This document shows, one piece after another, positions 34,832-43,109 of a DNA stretch of 64,000 nt. Source of the DNA: CBDBZX01 sp965213645 (lineage in GTDB: Bacteria; Deinococcota; Deinococci; Deinococcales; Trueperaceae). The position numbers were made by a program, and so were the translations under genes. The stretch spans positions 1,116,001-1,180,000 of the forward strand of contig CBDBZX010000002.1 of NCBI GenBank assembly GCA_965213645.1, in the 5' to 3' direction. Every line of letters begins with the position of its first letter. Position 1 is the stretch's first letter. The notes under the pieces were generated by a model. It did not search any database and had not been told where the DNA came from. It saw only the letters and a list, made by a program, of their open reading frames with translations.

Positions 34832-36952
34832 ATGAACTTATTCTCTCGTCGGAGCGTCTTTCGGCAGCTCCGACTTGTCATGCTCGCCTTTGGTACGTTG
34901 ATCGGACTTCTCTTTCCCCCTCTAGCCGCGCTGATTCTGGAGACCGAGCGGGCGCTCTCACCCCTCTTTTTTGGCCTCTGCGTCGCGGCGGGCCTCACCG
35001 TGGGTCACGTGAACTACCTGCTCTTTGAGCGGGTAGTGTCGCGCGAACTGGAGCGGGTCGTTCTCGGGATGCGGGCGCTCATCCGCGCGGCGCAGCAAAA
35101 AGACGTGCAGCTCGAGCCCCTCGCGGTCACGAGCGCCGACCCTATCGGCGAAGTCGCTGAGACCTTTAACGCGATGACGACCGCTGTGGTCGCGCGGCTG
35201 GGGCGCGAAGTCGAAGAGGTGCGCCAGAGCGAGAGGCGCTTTCGCTTTCTGACTGAGACGATGCACGACCTCGTCGCGCTGCATGAACCGGATGATCCGC
35301 TCAGCTACATCAGTCCGTCGTGCGAACGTCTGCTCGGCTACGCACCCGAAGAGATGCTGCACCGCGACCCCCTGGAGTGGGCGCACCCCGACGACCTCGT
35401 GTGGCTGCGCCAGGGTGCGCTCAAAGAGGCGATTCGCGGCGAGCGGCCCTACGTGACCTACCGGGCGCGGCACAAGGAGGGACACACGGTCTGGCTCGAG
35501 ACCCACGTGCAGGTGGCCCGCACAAATGATGGTCAGGTGCAGCGCCTGGTGAGTACCTCGCGTGACGTGTCCGAGCGCAAGGAGGCGGAGGCGGCCTTGG
35601 AGCGCAGCGCCCTCTACGACGCCCTGACGGGTCTCGCTAACCGCACGCTCTTCATGGACCGCCTGACGCAAGCCTTGAAGCGCGAGAAGCGCAACCCCAA
35701 CGTCGGCTTCGCCGTGCTCTTCCTGGACTTCGACCGCTTCAAAGTTGTGAACGATACCCTGGGCCACGCCGCTGGCGACGCGCTTCTCAAAGCGATCGGC
35801 AAGCGCTTAGAGACGTGCGTGCGCCCCGCTGACACGGTCGCGCGGCTCGGCGGCGACGAGTTCACCGTGCTCTTGGAGGACATGACCGATGTGGACGAAG
35901 TTATGCGCAGCGCCGAGCGCGTCCAGCAGGTCTGTTCGCGCCCTTTCGACCTCGTGGGGCAACCCGTTATGGCGACCGCGAGCATCGGCGTCGTTGCCTC
36001 GTCGCTCATCCCCGAAAGGGGGCAGCACGCCGTACACCCTGGTGAGATCGGCTACGACCGCGCCGACGAGGTCGTGCGTGACGCGGACATCGCCATGTAC
36101 CGCGCTAAGGCGCTCGGCAAGGCGCGCTCGCAACTCTTCACCCTCGAGCTGCGCCAAGAGGTTTTGGGTCACTTAGCCTTGGAGCGCGACCTGCGCGAGG
36201 CGCTGTCAAGAGGCGCGTTGGGGCTTCACTACCAGCCTATCGTCACCGTGGACAACGCGCAGCCCGCCGGCTTCGAGGCGCTCGTGCGCTGGGTCCACCC
36301 GACGCGCGGCAGCCTCTCGCCGCAGGAGTTCGTGCCCTTAGCCGAAGATACGGGCCTCATCACCGAGTTGGACCGCTTCGTGCTGCGCCGCGCCTGCGAG
36401 CAGGTCAGCGCGTGGCAGCGCGTCTATCCGCAAAGGCCGCCCCTCACCTTGAGCGTCAACCTCTCGGGCCAGAGCGTCGCCGCACCGGACTTGCCGCGCT
36501 ACTTGGCCGACGTTCTGGCGCAAACGGGCTTTCCGGCCCGCGATTTGAAGCTCGAGATCACCGAGAGCACCCTGATGAAAGACCTGAGCGCGGTGACTCA
36601 GACCTTAGAGGAGATTCGCGCCCTGGGCGTCCAGCTTCACATCGACGACTTCGGCACGGGCTACTCGTCGCTAGCCTACTTGCAGCATCTACCCGTCAGC
36701 ACGCTCAAAATCGACCGCTCCTTCGTGGACCAGATGATGCGCAGCCCTGAAAGCGCCGAGTTGGTGCGCACCGTCATCGCAATGGCGCAGACCCTCAAGC
36801 TCAAGGTGGTGGCTGAAGGCATCGAGACGGGCGAACAGTTGGAACTGCTCCGCTCCTTGGGCTGCGAATACGGCCAGGGCTATCTCTTCGCCCAACCGCT
36901 CCACCCAGAGGACATGGACGCATTTATGGCGGTGGGGCCGAAGGTTTCTTAG
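34832..36952 (+). CDS. Membrane sensor with HAMP-like, PAS, GGDEF and EAL domains
   Basis: A 706-residue cyclic-di-GMP turnover protein. Two membrane helices lie in the first 70 residues, followed by a HAMP-like linker (IGEVAETFNAMT), a PAS domain (about 130-250, ERRFRFLTETMHDLVALHE) and a GGDEF domain with intact RLGGDEFTVLL (about 340). The EAL domain has GFEALVRW (about 479), DDFGTGYSSLAYL and VVAEGIET. Both catalytic motifs look active, so the protein could make or break c-di-GMP depending on signal. No partner gene is adjacent. Confidence 0.93.
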   Translation: MNLFSRRSVFRQLRLVMLAFGTLIGLLFPPLAALILETERALSPLFFGLCVAAGLTVGHVNYLLFERVVSRELERVVLGMRALIRAAQQKDVQLEPLAVTSADPIGEVAETFNAMTTAVVARLGREVEEVRQSERRFRFLTETMHDLVALHEPDDPLSYISPSCERLLGYAPEEMLHRDPLEWAHPDDLVWLRQGALKEAIRGERPYVTYRARHKEGHTVWLETHVQVARTNDGQVQRLVSTSRDVSERKEAEAALERSALYDALTGLANRTLFMDRLTQALKREKRNPNVGFAVLFLDFDRFKVVNDTLGHAAGDALLKAIGKRLETCVRPADTVARLGGDEFTVLLEDMTDVDEVMRSAERVQQVCSRPFDLVGQPVMATASIGVVASSLIPERGQHAVHPGEIGYDRADEVVRDADIAMYRAKALGKARSQLFTLELRQEVLGHLALERDLREALSRGALGLHYQPIVTVDNAQPAGFEALVRWVHPTRGSLSPQEFVPLAEDTGLITELDRFVLRRACEQVSAWQRVYPQRPPLTLSVNLSGQSVAAPDLPRYLADVLAQTGFPARDLKLEITESTLMKDLSAVTQTLEEIRALGVQLHIDDFGTGYSSLAYLQHLPVSTLKIDRSFVDQMMRSPESAELVRTVIAMAQTLKLKVVAEGIETGEQLELLRSLGCEYGQGYLFAQPLHPEDMDAFMAVGPKVS

Positions 36953-36964
36953 TGCGCTGTCAGC

Positions 36965-37076
36965 TAAAGAGTGTTGTCATTCTGAGCCCTTTACAGGATA
37001 GACTCCGTCGAAGAATCTCTGACCTTGCTGACTCCTCTGTCAGAGAGTGCAAAGCGAGACCCTTCGACAACCGGGC
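36965..37076. repeat. TCATTCTGAG-type dispersed repeat, copy 1
   Basis: Contains TTGTCATTCTGAGCCC, GTCGAAGAATCTC and GACCCTTCGACAACCGGGCTGCG. The same blocks recur at 37176-37380 and, rearranged, at 51303-51515. Repeats of this type occur widely in bacterial intergenic DNA. Confidence 0.75.
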
Positions 37077-37136
37077 TGCGCGTCACGCACAGGTTACGGC
37101 TAAGAGCTGGTCACTTTACGTGATCACCTAGTGGCG

Positions 37137-37170
37137 CGCTCCCGCTAGTAACTTCGTGAACAGGGTGACA
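37137..37170. repeat. Direct repeat CCCGCTAGTAACTTCG, copy 1
   Basis: CCCGCTAGTAACTTCG followed by TGAACAGGGTGACA recurs at 37413-37442. The CCCGCTAG part also matches the stem of hairpin E3. Confidence 0.7.
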
Positions 37171-37175
37171 CACTA

Positions 37176-37380
37176 CCGCTGTTGTCATTCTGAGCGGAAC
37201 CCTTCGGCAAGCTCAGGACAGGCTCCGTGGAGTCGAAGAATCTCGTCTCGCAATCTCAACAGGTTGGGATTGGAAGTTCTCCCGAAGGAGGGCTACGCAA
37301 ACGAAGTTTTGGCAGTAGCCAATTACAAGGTTTTAGCGTAGCTAAACGAGACCCTTCGACAACTGGGCTGCGCGTCGCGT
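37176..37380. repeat. TCATTCTGAG-type dispersed repeat, copy 2
   Basis: Starts with TTGTCATTCTGAGCGG, has GTCGAAGAATCTCG, and ends with GACCCTTCGACAACTGGGCTGCG, as in copy 1. Together the repeats fill the 552-base gap between the GGDEF-EAL gene and the acetyltransferase gene. Confidence 0.75.
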
Positions 37381-37412
37381 GGATCGGCTTGCCTCCCATG
37401 AAATGGACCGTT

Positions 37413-37442
37413 CCCGCTAGTAACTTCGTGAACAGGGTGACA
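37413..37442. repeat. Direct repeat CCCGCTAGTAACTTCG, copy 2
   Basis: Second copy of the roughly 30-bp direct repeat first seen at 37137-37170. Confidence 0.7.
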
Positions 37443-37492
37443 GCAGCGTCGCAGAATTCAGGGGACAATATGCTCAGTCTTCCAACCTCTTG

Positions 37493-37498
37493 TATGGT
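37493..37498 (+). promoter_or_regulatory. -10 box TATGGT for a leaderless acetyltransferase gene
   Basis: TATGGT is followed by 6 nt and the ATG at 37505. Confidence 0.5.
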
Positions 37499-37504
37499 GT
37501 TGGG

Positions 37505-38002
37505 ATGCAGTATCACGTGCGAGAGGTTCGACCCGGCGACGCTGAGACGTTTTTAGCCCTCTGCAAACAGCTCGACAGCGAAACCACGCTGATGATGTTG
37601 GAGCCTGGTGAGCGCACCCTGAGCGTACAAGAACAACGTCGCAAAATTGAGAATTTGGCGCAGAATGAAACTATTTTCGTTGCGCAAGAGGGTGAAACGC
37701 TTATCGGCTTTCTCGCGCTTCACGGCTTTCAGCCCCAGCGCAAACGCCACTGTGCCTATCTTGTGATCGGTATTTTGCAAGCCTTTGCGGGTCGGGGCGT
37801 CGGCACATTGCTTTTTGAGCATGTAGAGAGGTGGGCGGTAGCGCGTGACATCACCCGCTTAGAACTCACCGTCATGACCCACAACCACGCGGGCTTAGCG
37901 CTCTACCTTAAAAGAGGATTCTTGGTAGAAGGACTTTTGCGCAACAGCTTAAAGGTGGCTGGGCGCTACGTTCACGAATACGTGATGGCGAAATCCTTGT
38001 GA
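37505..38002 (+). CDS. GNAT-family N-acetyltransferase
   Basis: A 165-residue acetyltransferase. VREVRPGDAETFLALC is the N-terminal strand and helix. IGFLALHGFQP, YLVIGILQAFAGRGVGTLLFEHV (acetyl-CoA site, R/Q-x-x-G-x-G/A pattern as AGRGVGT) and LELTVMTHNHAGLALYLKRGFLVEG complete the fold. The last segment is typical of GNATs related to ribosomal-protein or amino-acid acetyltransferases. The substrate is unknown. The ATG at 37505 is favoured over the upstream TTG by the -10 spacing. Confidence 0.88.
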   Translation: MQYHVREVRPGDAETFLALCKQLDSETTLMMLEPGERTLSVQEQRRKIENLAQNETIFVAQEGETLIGFLALHGFQPQRKRHCAYLVIGILQAFAGRGVGTLLFEHVERWAVARDITRLELTVMTHNHAGLALYLKRGFLVEGLLRNSLKVAGRYVHEYVMAKSL

Positions 38003-38067
38003 CTCGAGCCTTACGCCACATAAGTTTGTTTTGGGTGGGGACTCGAGGTGAAGGTAGTTAAAAGCAA

Positions 38068-38154
38068 CCCAGTCAAGCTGGGCGAACGGCGAGCAATGAG
38101 TTAAAAGTGAAAGTCAAAAGCTGTCCACTCATTGCTCGGAACTCATTGCTGCTC
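38068..38154. repeat. CCAGTC-AGCTGG hairpin repeat, copy H1
   Basis: Begins CCCAGTCAAGCTGGGCGAACGG, then GAGCAATGAGTTAAAAGTGAAAG, and ends with ACTCATTGCTCGGAACTC. Its first 45 or so bases align with the reverse complement of H2 at 54914-55020. Confidence 0.7.
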
Positions 38155-38166
38155 TTAATCTGAACT

Positions 38167-39246
38167 TTAAGACTCGATATCCGGCGTATCCCCCAATGCA
38201 TCTTCGACGTAAAGCCGCCGCACCAACACCAAAATCACCGCTGCAAGAGGGGTTGCTACCAGCAGTCCCAAAAAGCCAAACATCACGCCGAAGACAAGTA
38301 CCGAGGTGAGCGTCAGCGCGGGCGGGAGCGAGACGGTGCGCTGCTGCACCAAAGGGACCAAGAGGTTGCCCTCTAACTGTTCAATCGCGATAAAGAGCCC
38401 AATCACCCACAGCACTTGCCCCGGTCCATTCGTAAAGGCGAGCAAGATAGCGGGCACCGCCGCGATAAAGGGTCCGATGACGGGGATAAACTCCAAAAGC
38501 CCCGTCAAGATACCGAGCGAGGGCGCTAAGGGCACGCCGATGAGCCATAGCCCCACGCCCGCCACCACACCGATGACCGCCATCGAGACGAAGCGACCTA
38601 AAAGCCACTCGCGGAGCGTCTGCACAACTTCATCCGTAACCTCTGCGGCGCGTTCGCGGCGCTTAGGCGGCACGAGCTTGAGGAAGCCTGCGCGGTAGAG
38701 CGCGGGGTGGCTTGCCAAGAACACGCCGACGAAGAGGATGAAGATCGTGTGCGTGAGCGCGTTGAGCGTTGTCGAAAAAGTCCCGGTGATGCGCGAAAGA
38801 AAATTGCTCCCCTGCCGCACGGATTGTAAACGGTTTAAGAGCGGCTCCGACCAAGCGTATTGGTTGAGTGACCTCTGCACCTCATTCACCGCTTCAGGGA
38901 GTTGCTCAACTAAACCGCTGATTTGGTCCGCGAGTTGCGGCGCGAGCAAGGTGCCGCCTGCGCCGAAAAGCGCCACGAGCAACACGATGACGGCAGCTAA
39001 AGACGCGCTCGCAGGCAGCGGCGTGCGGCGCGTGAGCGGGTGAGCGAGCGTCCGCAGCAAGATGGCGAGCAAGAGACCGATAAAGAGGAGCAGCAGTACG
39101 TCGGCGATACGCCAGATGAAGAGGATAAGACCTGCAAAAAGCCCAACGACTAAAACAGTGTAGATGAGCCGACGCTGGTAGGTTGCGTCTTCACGTTTAG
39201 CTCGCTCGTCTCGACTACCTTGATTCGCCCCGTCTTGCTTCACCAT
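38167..39246 (-). CDS. AI-2E/PerM-family membrane permease
   Basis: A 359-residue integral membrane protein. Eight or so hydrophobic segments, the central soluble part (QLADQISGLVEQLPEAVNEVQ) and LEFIPVIGPFIAAVPAILLAF followed by QLEGNLLVPLVQQRTVSLPP identify the AI-2E transporter (PerM, TqsA-like) family. Members export small molecules or act as sodium antiporters; the substrate here is unknown. RBS GAGGGGG precedes the ATG. Confidence 0.9.
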   Translation of the reverse strand: MVKQDGANQGSRDERAKREDATYQRRLIYTVLVVGLFAGLILFIWRIADVLLLLFIGLLLAILLRTLAHPLTRRTPLPASASLAAVIVLLVALFGAGGTLLAPQLADQISGLVEQLPEAVNEVQRSLNQYAWSEPLLNRLQSVRQGSNFLSRITGTFSTTLNALTHTIFILFVGVFLASHPALYRAGFLKLVPPKRRERAAEVTDEVVQTLREWLLGRFVSMAVIGVVAGVGLWLIGVPLAPSLGILTGLLEFIPVIGPFIAAVPAILLAFTNGPGQVLWVIGLFIAIEQLEGNLLVPLVQQRTVSLPPALTLTSVLVFGVMFGFLGLLVATPLAAVILVLVRRLYVEDALGDTPDIES

Positions 39247-39340
39247 GCCCCCTCACATTGAACTTCAGACATATTAAGCAGAGATGTTACCCTAAAGTTA
39301 CGTGAGAGGGGGAAAGTGTGAAGGCTCTGCAAGGCACATT

Positions 39341-39496
39341 AAACCTCTTGCGAAAGTGGGAGGCGGACGCATGTCCGCCCTTTAGCTTTTGCCGAGTGGA
39401 ACGAGTAGGCGTAGTGTACGAAGTTCTGCCCCCTTTCGGGGATGAACGACGAAGCAACGCCCTCAGCGGATGAAGCGGTACTTTTGCAAGAGGTCT
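39341..39496. mobile_element. MITE with the ends of the IS5-like element (156 bp)
   Basis: Ends AAACCTCTTGCGAAAGT (39341-39357) and ACTTTTGCAAGAGGTCT (39480-39496) match the 17-bp terminal repeats of the element at 9270-10167 with two changes. Direct repeats ATT (39338-39340 and 39497-39499) flank it, the same 3-bp duplication length. The interior is unrelated to the transposase and includes a palindrome, GGCGGACGCATGTCCGCC. Confidence 0.85.
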
Positions 39497-39695
39497 ATTG
39501 ATTGTGCTGTCTAGCGCAGCAGGTATCAACCTTGTTTTGTATCTCTGTCAGTTTCTGCTCGGCTGAGGCACGTGGCCCCACTACGGGGTGGGGGCACTCT
39601 TGCTCTTATTCGGTGCGCTTTCCATACAAGGCGGAAGTGTTAAGACGGCCCTCACAACGCGGCGCTATACCCGGACGACCTCATGAGAGGATGAC

Positions 39696-39797
39696 TTGGA
39701 GGAATATAAGCGGACGCGGCGTCAGGGTGCGGTGGCGGGGTGGCAGTTCATCTTTGTCGGCGCGGCAACATTGGGGTTCACGCTGCTCTTTGCGTAG
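39696..39797 (+). CDS. Possible small single-span membrane protein (33 residues)
   Basis: A TTG-started frame with GAGAGG 5 nt upstream. The product starts charged (EEYKRTRRQG) and continues as one hydrophobic helix (WQFIFVGAATLGFTLLFA). It ends 20 nt before the ornithine cyclodeaminase-like gene. Size and charge pattern fit a small membrane protein, but no relative is recognised. Confidence 0.4.
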   Translation: MEEYKRTRRQGAVAGWQFIFVGAATLGFTLLFA

Positions 39798-39803
39798 CTC
39801 CGG

Positions 39804-39809
39804 TAAACT
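39804..39809 (+). promoter_or_regulatory. -10 box TAAACT for a leaderless gene
   Basis: TAAACT is followed by 7 nt and the ATG at 39817. Confidence 0.5.
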
Positions 39810-39816
39810 TGAGCTT

Positions 39817-40809
39817 ATGCCGACGCTTTTGCTCACCCGTCAAGAGGTGCAAGACCTTTCAGAGCCCGCCGCACTTTTAACACCGATGAAAGAGGCATTT
39901 AAGGGGCGTGCGTCCGGGGCTATCCCTGCACGTATTCCTACACAAAGAGCCCGTTCGCCGCTGTCACAAGAGGATAGCAGCGTAACGGTGCTCTTTCCCG
40001 GTCTTGTTTCTGACATTCCTGCCTACACCGTCAAAGTCCACGCGAATCCAGGGCAAAACTCAGCGATTCGCGGGCTCATCCATTTGCACGACCTCTCTAC
40101 CGGAGCGCTTTTGGCGGTGATGGAGTCAGGCTATCTCACCGCCGTTCGCACCGCCGTGGCGGGAGCTGTCGCGGCGGATGTGTTGGCGCGGGCGGACGCA
40201 GAGCGCGTCGCTATTATTGGCGCAGGTAAGCAGGGCGAGCAGCAGGCGCGGCTGCTCAAAGAGGTGCGGCGTGTGGAGCAAGTCAGGGTGTTCGACAGTG
40301 TCCCTTTCAAGACCGGACTGTTCGTGAGACGCATCGCGGAAGCAACAGGCGCGAAGGTCACGGCTGCCGATACGCTCGCCGAAGCCGTTTCAGATGCGGA
40401 CGTCATCGTCTGCGCAACTGATCAAATGGGGTCGCAAAGACCCTTTCTCACCTCGGGGATGGTCTCGGCGGGTGCGCACGTGACAACACACATCACGGAG
40501 CACAGCGCGGACGAACCCGGCAAGGCGGAGGTCTCGGCGGACCTCATCGAAGAGAGTATGTTTGTCTGCGACCATAGAACCTTAGCAGTGGAGATGGGCG
40601 CAGTCGGCAACGTTGGCTTAGGTGCGGACGTGATTCACGCTGAACTCGGCGAGGTCATTGCGGGCGTGAAGCCAGGGCGTGAGCGAGCGGAGCAGATTAC
40701 GATCTATAGCGGGGTCGGGCTGGCTTGGATGGATTTGGTGGCGGCGTGGCAGGTGTATCAGAGAGCGCTCGAGACCGGACAAGGACGTGAGATGGATTTT
40801 TTAGCGTGA
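39817..40809 (+). CDS. Ornithine cyclodeaminase / mu-crystallin family protein
   Basis: A 330-residue NAD(P)-dependent enzyme of the OCD/mu-crystallin family, whose members deaminate ornithine, reduce cyclic imines or make alanine-type products. VKVHANPGQNS, LIHLHDLSTGALLAVMESGYLTAVRTAVAGA and the Rossmann motif VAIIGAGKQGEQQARLLKEV are visible. VGLGADVIHAELGEVIAG holds the usual C-terminal Asp. The start at 39817 is set by the TAAACT box and by homology; the longer upstream frame is not typical. The stop overlaps the next GTG by 4 nt. Confidence 0.88.
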   Translation: MPTLLLTRQEVQDLSEPAALLTPMKEAFKGRASGAIPARIPTQRARSPLSQEDSSVTVLFPGLVSDIPAYTVKVHANPGQNSAIRGLIHLHDLSTGALLAVMESGYLTAVRTAVAGAVAADVLARADAERVAIIGAGKQGEQQARLLKEVRRVEQVRVFDSVPFKTGLFVRRIAEATGAKVTAADTLAEAVSDADVIVCATDQMGSQRPFLTSGMVSAGAHVTTHITEHSADEPGKAEVSADLIEESMFVCDHRTLAVEMGAVGNVGLGADVIHAELGEVIAGVKPGRERAEQITIYSGVGLAWMDLVAAWQVYQRALETGQGREMDFLA

Positions 40810-41321
40810 AGCGCGTGGCAATCATCGGTTCTGGTGGCGCGGGCAAGTCCACCTTGGCGAAGAGGTTGGGGGAGGTGACAGGGCTACCCGTCATCCACTT
40901 GGACCAGCACTTCTGGAATCCTCATTGGACAGAGACGCCCATACCCGAGTGGGAGCGGCGACACGAAACTTTGTTAGAGCGTGAGCGCTGGGTCATGGAC
41001 GGCAACTACGGCAGCACGATGAACGAGAGGTTAGATGCGGCTGACACAGTGATATTCCTCGATATGCCGAGACTCTTTTGTGTGGTCCGCGTCCTCAAAC
41101 GCTAGGCTACTTATCGCAATACGACCCGCCCCGATATGGCCCCTGACAACCCCGAAAAGCTCGACATGGACTTCTTTCGCTACATCTGGAACTATCCTAC
41201 AACGCGGCGACCTCTTATTTTGGAGAAGCTGAAAAGCTTAGAGGGTAAGACCATCGTCCACTTACAAAATCCTCGGCAGGTTGAGGTGTTCTTACGGAAT
41301 TTGCGTCACAGTCCTTCGTAA
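40806..41321 (+). pseudogene. FlaR-like P-loop ATPase with an in-frame TAG
   Basis: An adenylate-kinase-like ATPase of the 'DNA topology modulation' (FlaR) type. It starts GTG 40806 with VAIIGSGGAGKSTLAKRLGEV (Walker A), VIHLDQHFWNPHW and WVMDGNYGSTMNERL. A TAG at 41103-41105 interrupts VVRVLKR; the same frame continues ATYRNTTRPDMAPDNPEKL...FFRYIWNYP to 41321, the normal second half. One base change explains it. The gene overlaps the preceding one by GTGA. Nonsense mutation is the simplest reading; a sequencing error is possible. Confidence 0.8.
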
Positions 41322-41845
41322 ATGTCGGCTAAACTCAGCGAGAGGTCTAAGCAGGCGAGGTAGAGGTTGTTTTCATCTGTGACAACTTCGCGCAGCCAAG
41401 TGCCTTCGCGCTTAGCGTAATAATCAACTTGTTGTCCTTCGCTTGCCACGAGCGCGTAAGTCTGGAGAGAAGGGATGCTCTGATACGCCTCTAACTTCTC
41501 ACGTTTGTCAATAAGCTCTGTACTCTTTGAAAGCACCTCGATGATTAAGCAAGGCTTGGTTTTAACGAGTGGATTATCGTCCTCGTCACACACCACCATC
41601 ACATCGGGGTAGTAGAGCGCATTCCTCGGTGTGCGCACCTTCATATCGCTCGCAAAGACGCGGCAACCTCTCGCTCTTGCGCTCGCCCACAGCTTGACGA
41701 CCAAATTGAGCGCGAGTTGATTGTGTATATCCGTTGTACCTGCCAGAGCGAAGACCTCACCCGCGACGTAATCGTGCTTGACGGGGCTCTTGGCTTCAAA
41801 CTCGAGGTACTCCTCTACATTTAAGAGGGAACGTTTAAGCGCCAT
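41306..41845 (-). CDS. Uma2-family (DUF820) restriction-endonuclease-like protein
   Basis: A 179-residue protein of the Uma2/DUF820 family, which has a PD-(D/E)xK-like fold. LNVEEYLEFE, HDYVAGEVFALAG, YYPDVMVVCDEDDN and LIIEVLSKSTELIDKREKLEAYQSI are the conserved blocks, with the candidate catalytic D and E-x-L in the last two. The biological role of the family is unclear; copies multiply in cyanobacteria and Deinococcota. The ATG at 41845 follows GGAGTCC. Its 3' end overlaps the FlaR-like pseudogene by 16 nt on the other strand. Confidence 0.85.
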   Translation of the reverse strand: MALKRSLLNVEEYLEFEAKSPVKHDYVAGEVFALAGTTDIHNQLALNLVVKLWASARARGCRVFASDMKVRTPRNALYYPDVMVVCDEDDNPLVKTKPCLIIEVLSKSTELIDKREKLEAYQSIPSLQTYALVASEGQQVDYYAKREGTWLREVVTDENNLYLACLDLSLSLADIYEGL

Positions 41846-41943
41846 AGGACTCCACAGTTGAGTATAGCTGTTATAACGGGGCACGTTCTACTTAGCGGTA
41901 AAGGGACGTGATACTGTTGTCTTCGGAAAGAAGGGGGTTCATT

Positions 41944-42498
41944 ATGGGTACAGAAGAAAATACCGTCGCCGATTGGCTGCTGATGTCGTGGGACAAGATA
42001 CCGCTCATCATCCTCACCACCGTAGGCGTATACAGCGCCATCGTCCTCTTGACGCGCCTCAACGGGCTGCGCTCGTTCTCCAAGATGTCGGGCTTCGACT
42101 TTGCGATGACGGTTGCCATCGGCTCGCTTTTCGCTACCACGATTGCTACCGGGACGCCGCCTATGCTCCAGGGCATCACGGCGCTCGCCACGATCTTCGC
42201 GTGCCAGCGCGTGGTGGCGTTTTTGCGCTCGAGGGACGAAGACCTGCGCAACCTCATCGACAACTCGCCCGTTTTGCTCATGGACGGCCCCACGATTTTG
42301 CACGAGAACTTGAGCCGGGTGCGCGTCACCCAGAAAGACCTCTACGGCAAGCTGCGCGAGGCCAACGTGGTGAACCTCAAGCAGGTGCGGGCAGTAGTTT
42401 TGGAGTCTACAGGCGATATTTCGGTCTTGTGCAACCTGCCCGACCCTGACGACGAGCTGAGTGAAGAGGTCATGACGGGCGTTCAGAAGCAAGCCTGA
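41944..42498 (+). CDS. DUF421 (YetF-like) membrane protein, copy 1
   Basis: A 184-residue protein with two to three N-terminal helices (LIILTTVGVYSAIVLLTRL...) and a cytoplasmic DUF421 domain. RLNGLRSFSKMSGFDFAMTVAIGS and KLREANVVNLKQVRAVVLESTGDISVL are the family blocks. Function is not established; related Bacillus YetF/YdfR proteins are linked to sporulation or envelope roles. RBS AAGGGGG precedes the ATG at 41944. It is followed by a close paralogue. Confidence 0.85.
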   Translation: MGTEENTVADWLLMSWDKIPLIILTTVGVYSAIVLLTRLNGLRSFSKMSGFDFAMTVAIGSLFATTIATGTPPMLQGITALATIFACQRVVAFLRSRDEDLRNLIDNSPVLLMDGPTILHENLSRVRVTQKDLYGKLREANVVNLKQVRAVVLESTGDISVLCNLPDPDDELSEEVMTGVQKQA

Positions 42499-42564
42499 GC
42501 GTGGATTAGCTGCCGTGATAGGCCGATACACTACAATCCAAAAGGAGACTGATATGGAGAGCAC

Positions 42565-43104
42565 ATGGAAACTGTAGCCCAGTGGATGCTGACCTCATGG
42601 GCGAGCGTCCCCCTCATCATCTTGACGACCATAGGTACCTACGGCGTTATCATCCTTTTAACGCGCGTCAACGGCTTGCGCTCATTCTCCAAGATGTCGG
42701 GCTTCGACTTCGCCATGACCGTCGCCGTGGGCTCGCTCTTTGCAGGGACGATCATCTCATCGGACCCGCCCCTCTTGCGCGGCGCGGTTGCCCTCGCCTC
42801 CATCTTTGCGGGGCAGCGCCTCGTCGCCTCGCTGCGCGTGCAGGGCAAGGGGATGCGGCAACTCCTCGATAACGAGCCGCTCTACTTGATGAAAGGGCAA
42901 ACCATCTACCACGAGAATCTCAAAAAAGCTCGTGTCACCGAGGATGACCTCTTCGGCAAGCTGCGCGAGGCGAACGTGCTCAACTTAAATCAGGTCCGTG
43001 CGGTCGTGTTCGAATCCACGGGTGACGTATCTGTGCTGCACGGCGACGCAGACGGCCCCGAACTCAGCGACGAGTTGATGAGTGGGGTAAAAGAGAGTTT
43101 CTAA
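42565..43104 (+). CDS. DUF421 (YetF-like) membrane protein, copy 2
   Basis: A 179-residue paralogue of the preceding gene. The RVNGLRSFSKMSGFDFAMTVAVGS and KLREANVLNLNQVRAVVFESTGDVSVL blocks are nearly the same, and the variable parts differ, so this is an older tandem duplication. The two probably form a heteromeric or redundant pair. RBS GGAGA lies upstream. The CPBP protease gene starts 6 nt after its stop. Confidence 0.85.
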   Translation: METVAQWMLTSWASVPLIILTTIGTYGVIILLTRVNGLRSFSKMSGFDFAMTVAVGSLFAGTIISSDPPLLRGAVALASIFAGQRLVASLRVQGKGMRQLLDNEPLYLMKGQTIYHENLKKARVTEDDLFGKLREANVLNLNQVRAVVFESTGDVSVLHGDADGPELSDELMSGVKESF

Positions 43105-43109
43105 GCCTG

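Noticed and set aside
39502..39816. N-terminal extension of the ornithine cyclodeaminase-like gene
   Set aside because: The family starts at the MPTLLLTRQEV segment; the upstream codons cover the MITE flank and a -10 box that sits just before ATG 39817.
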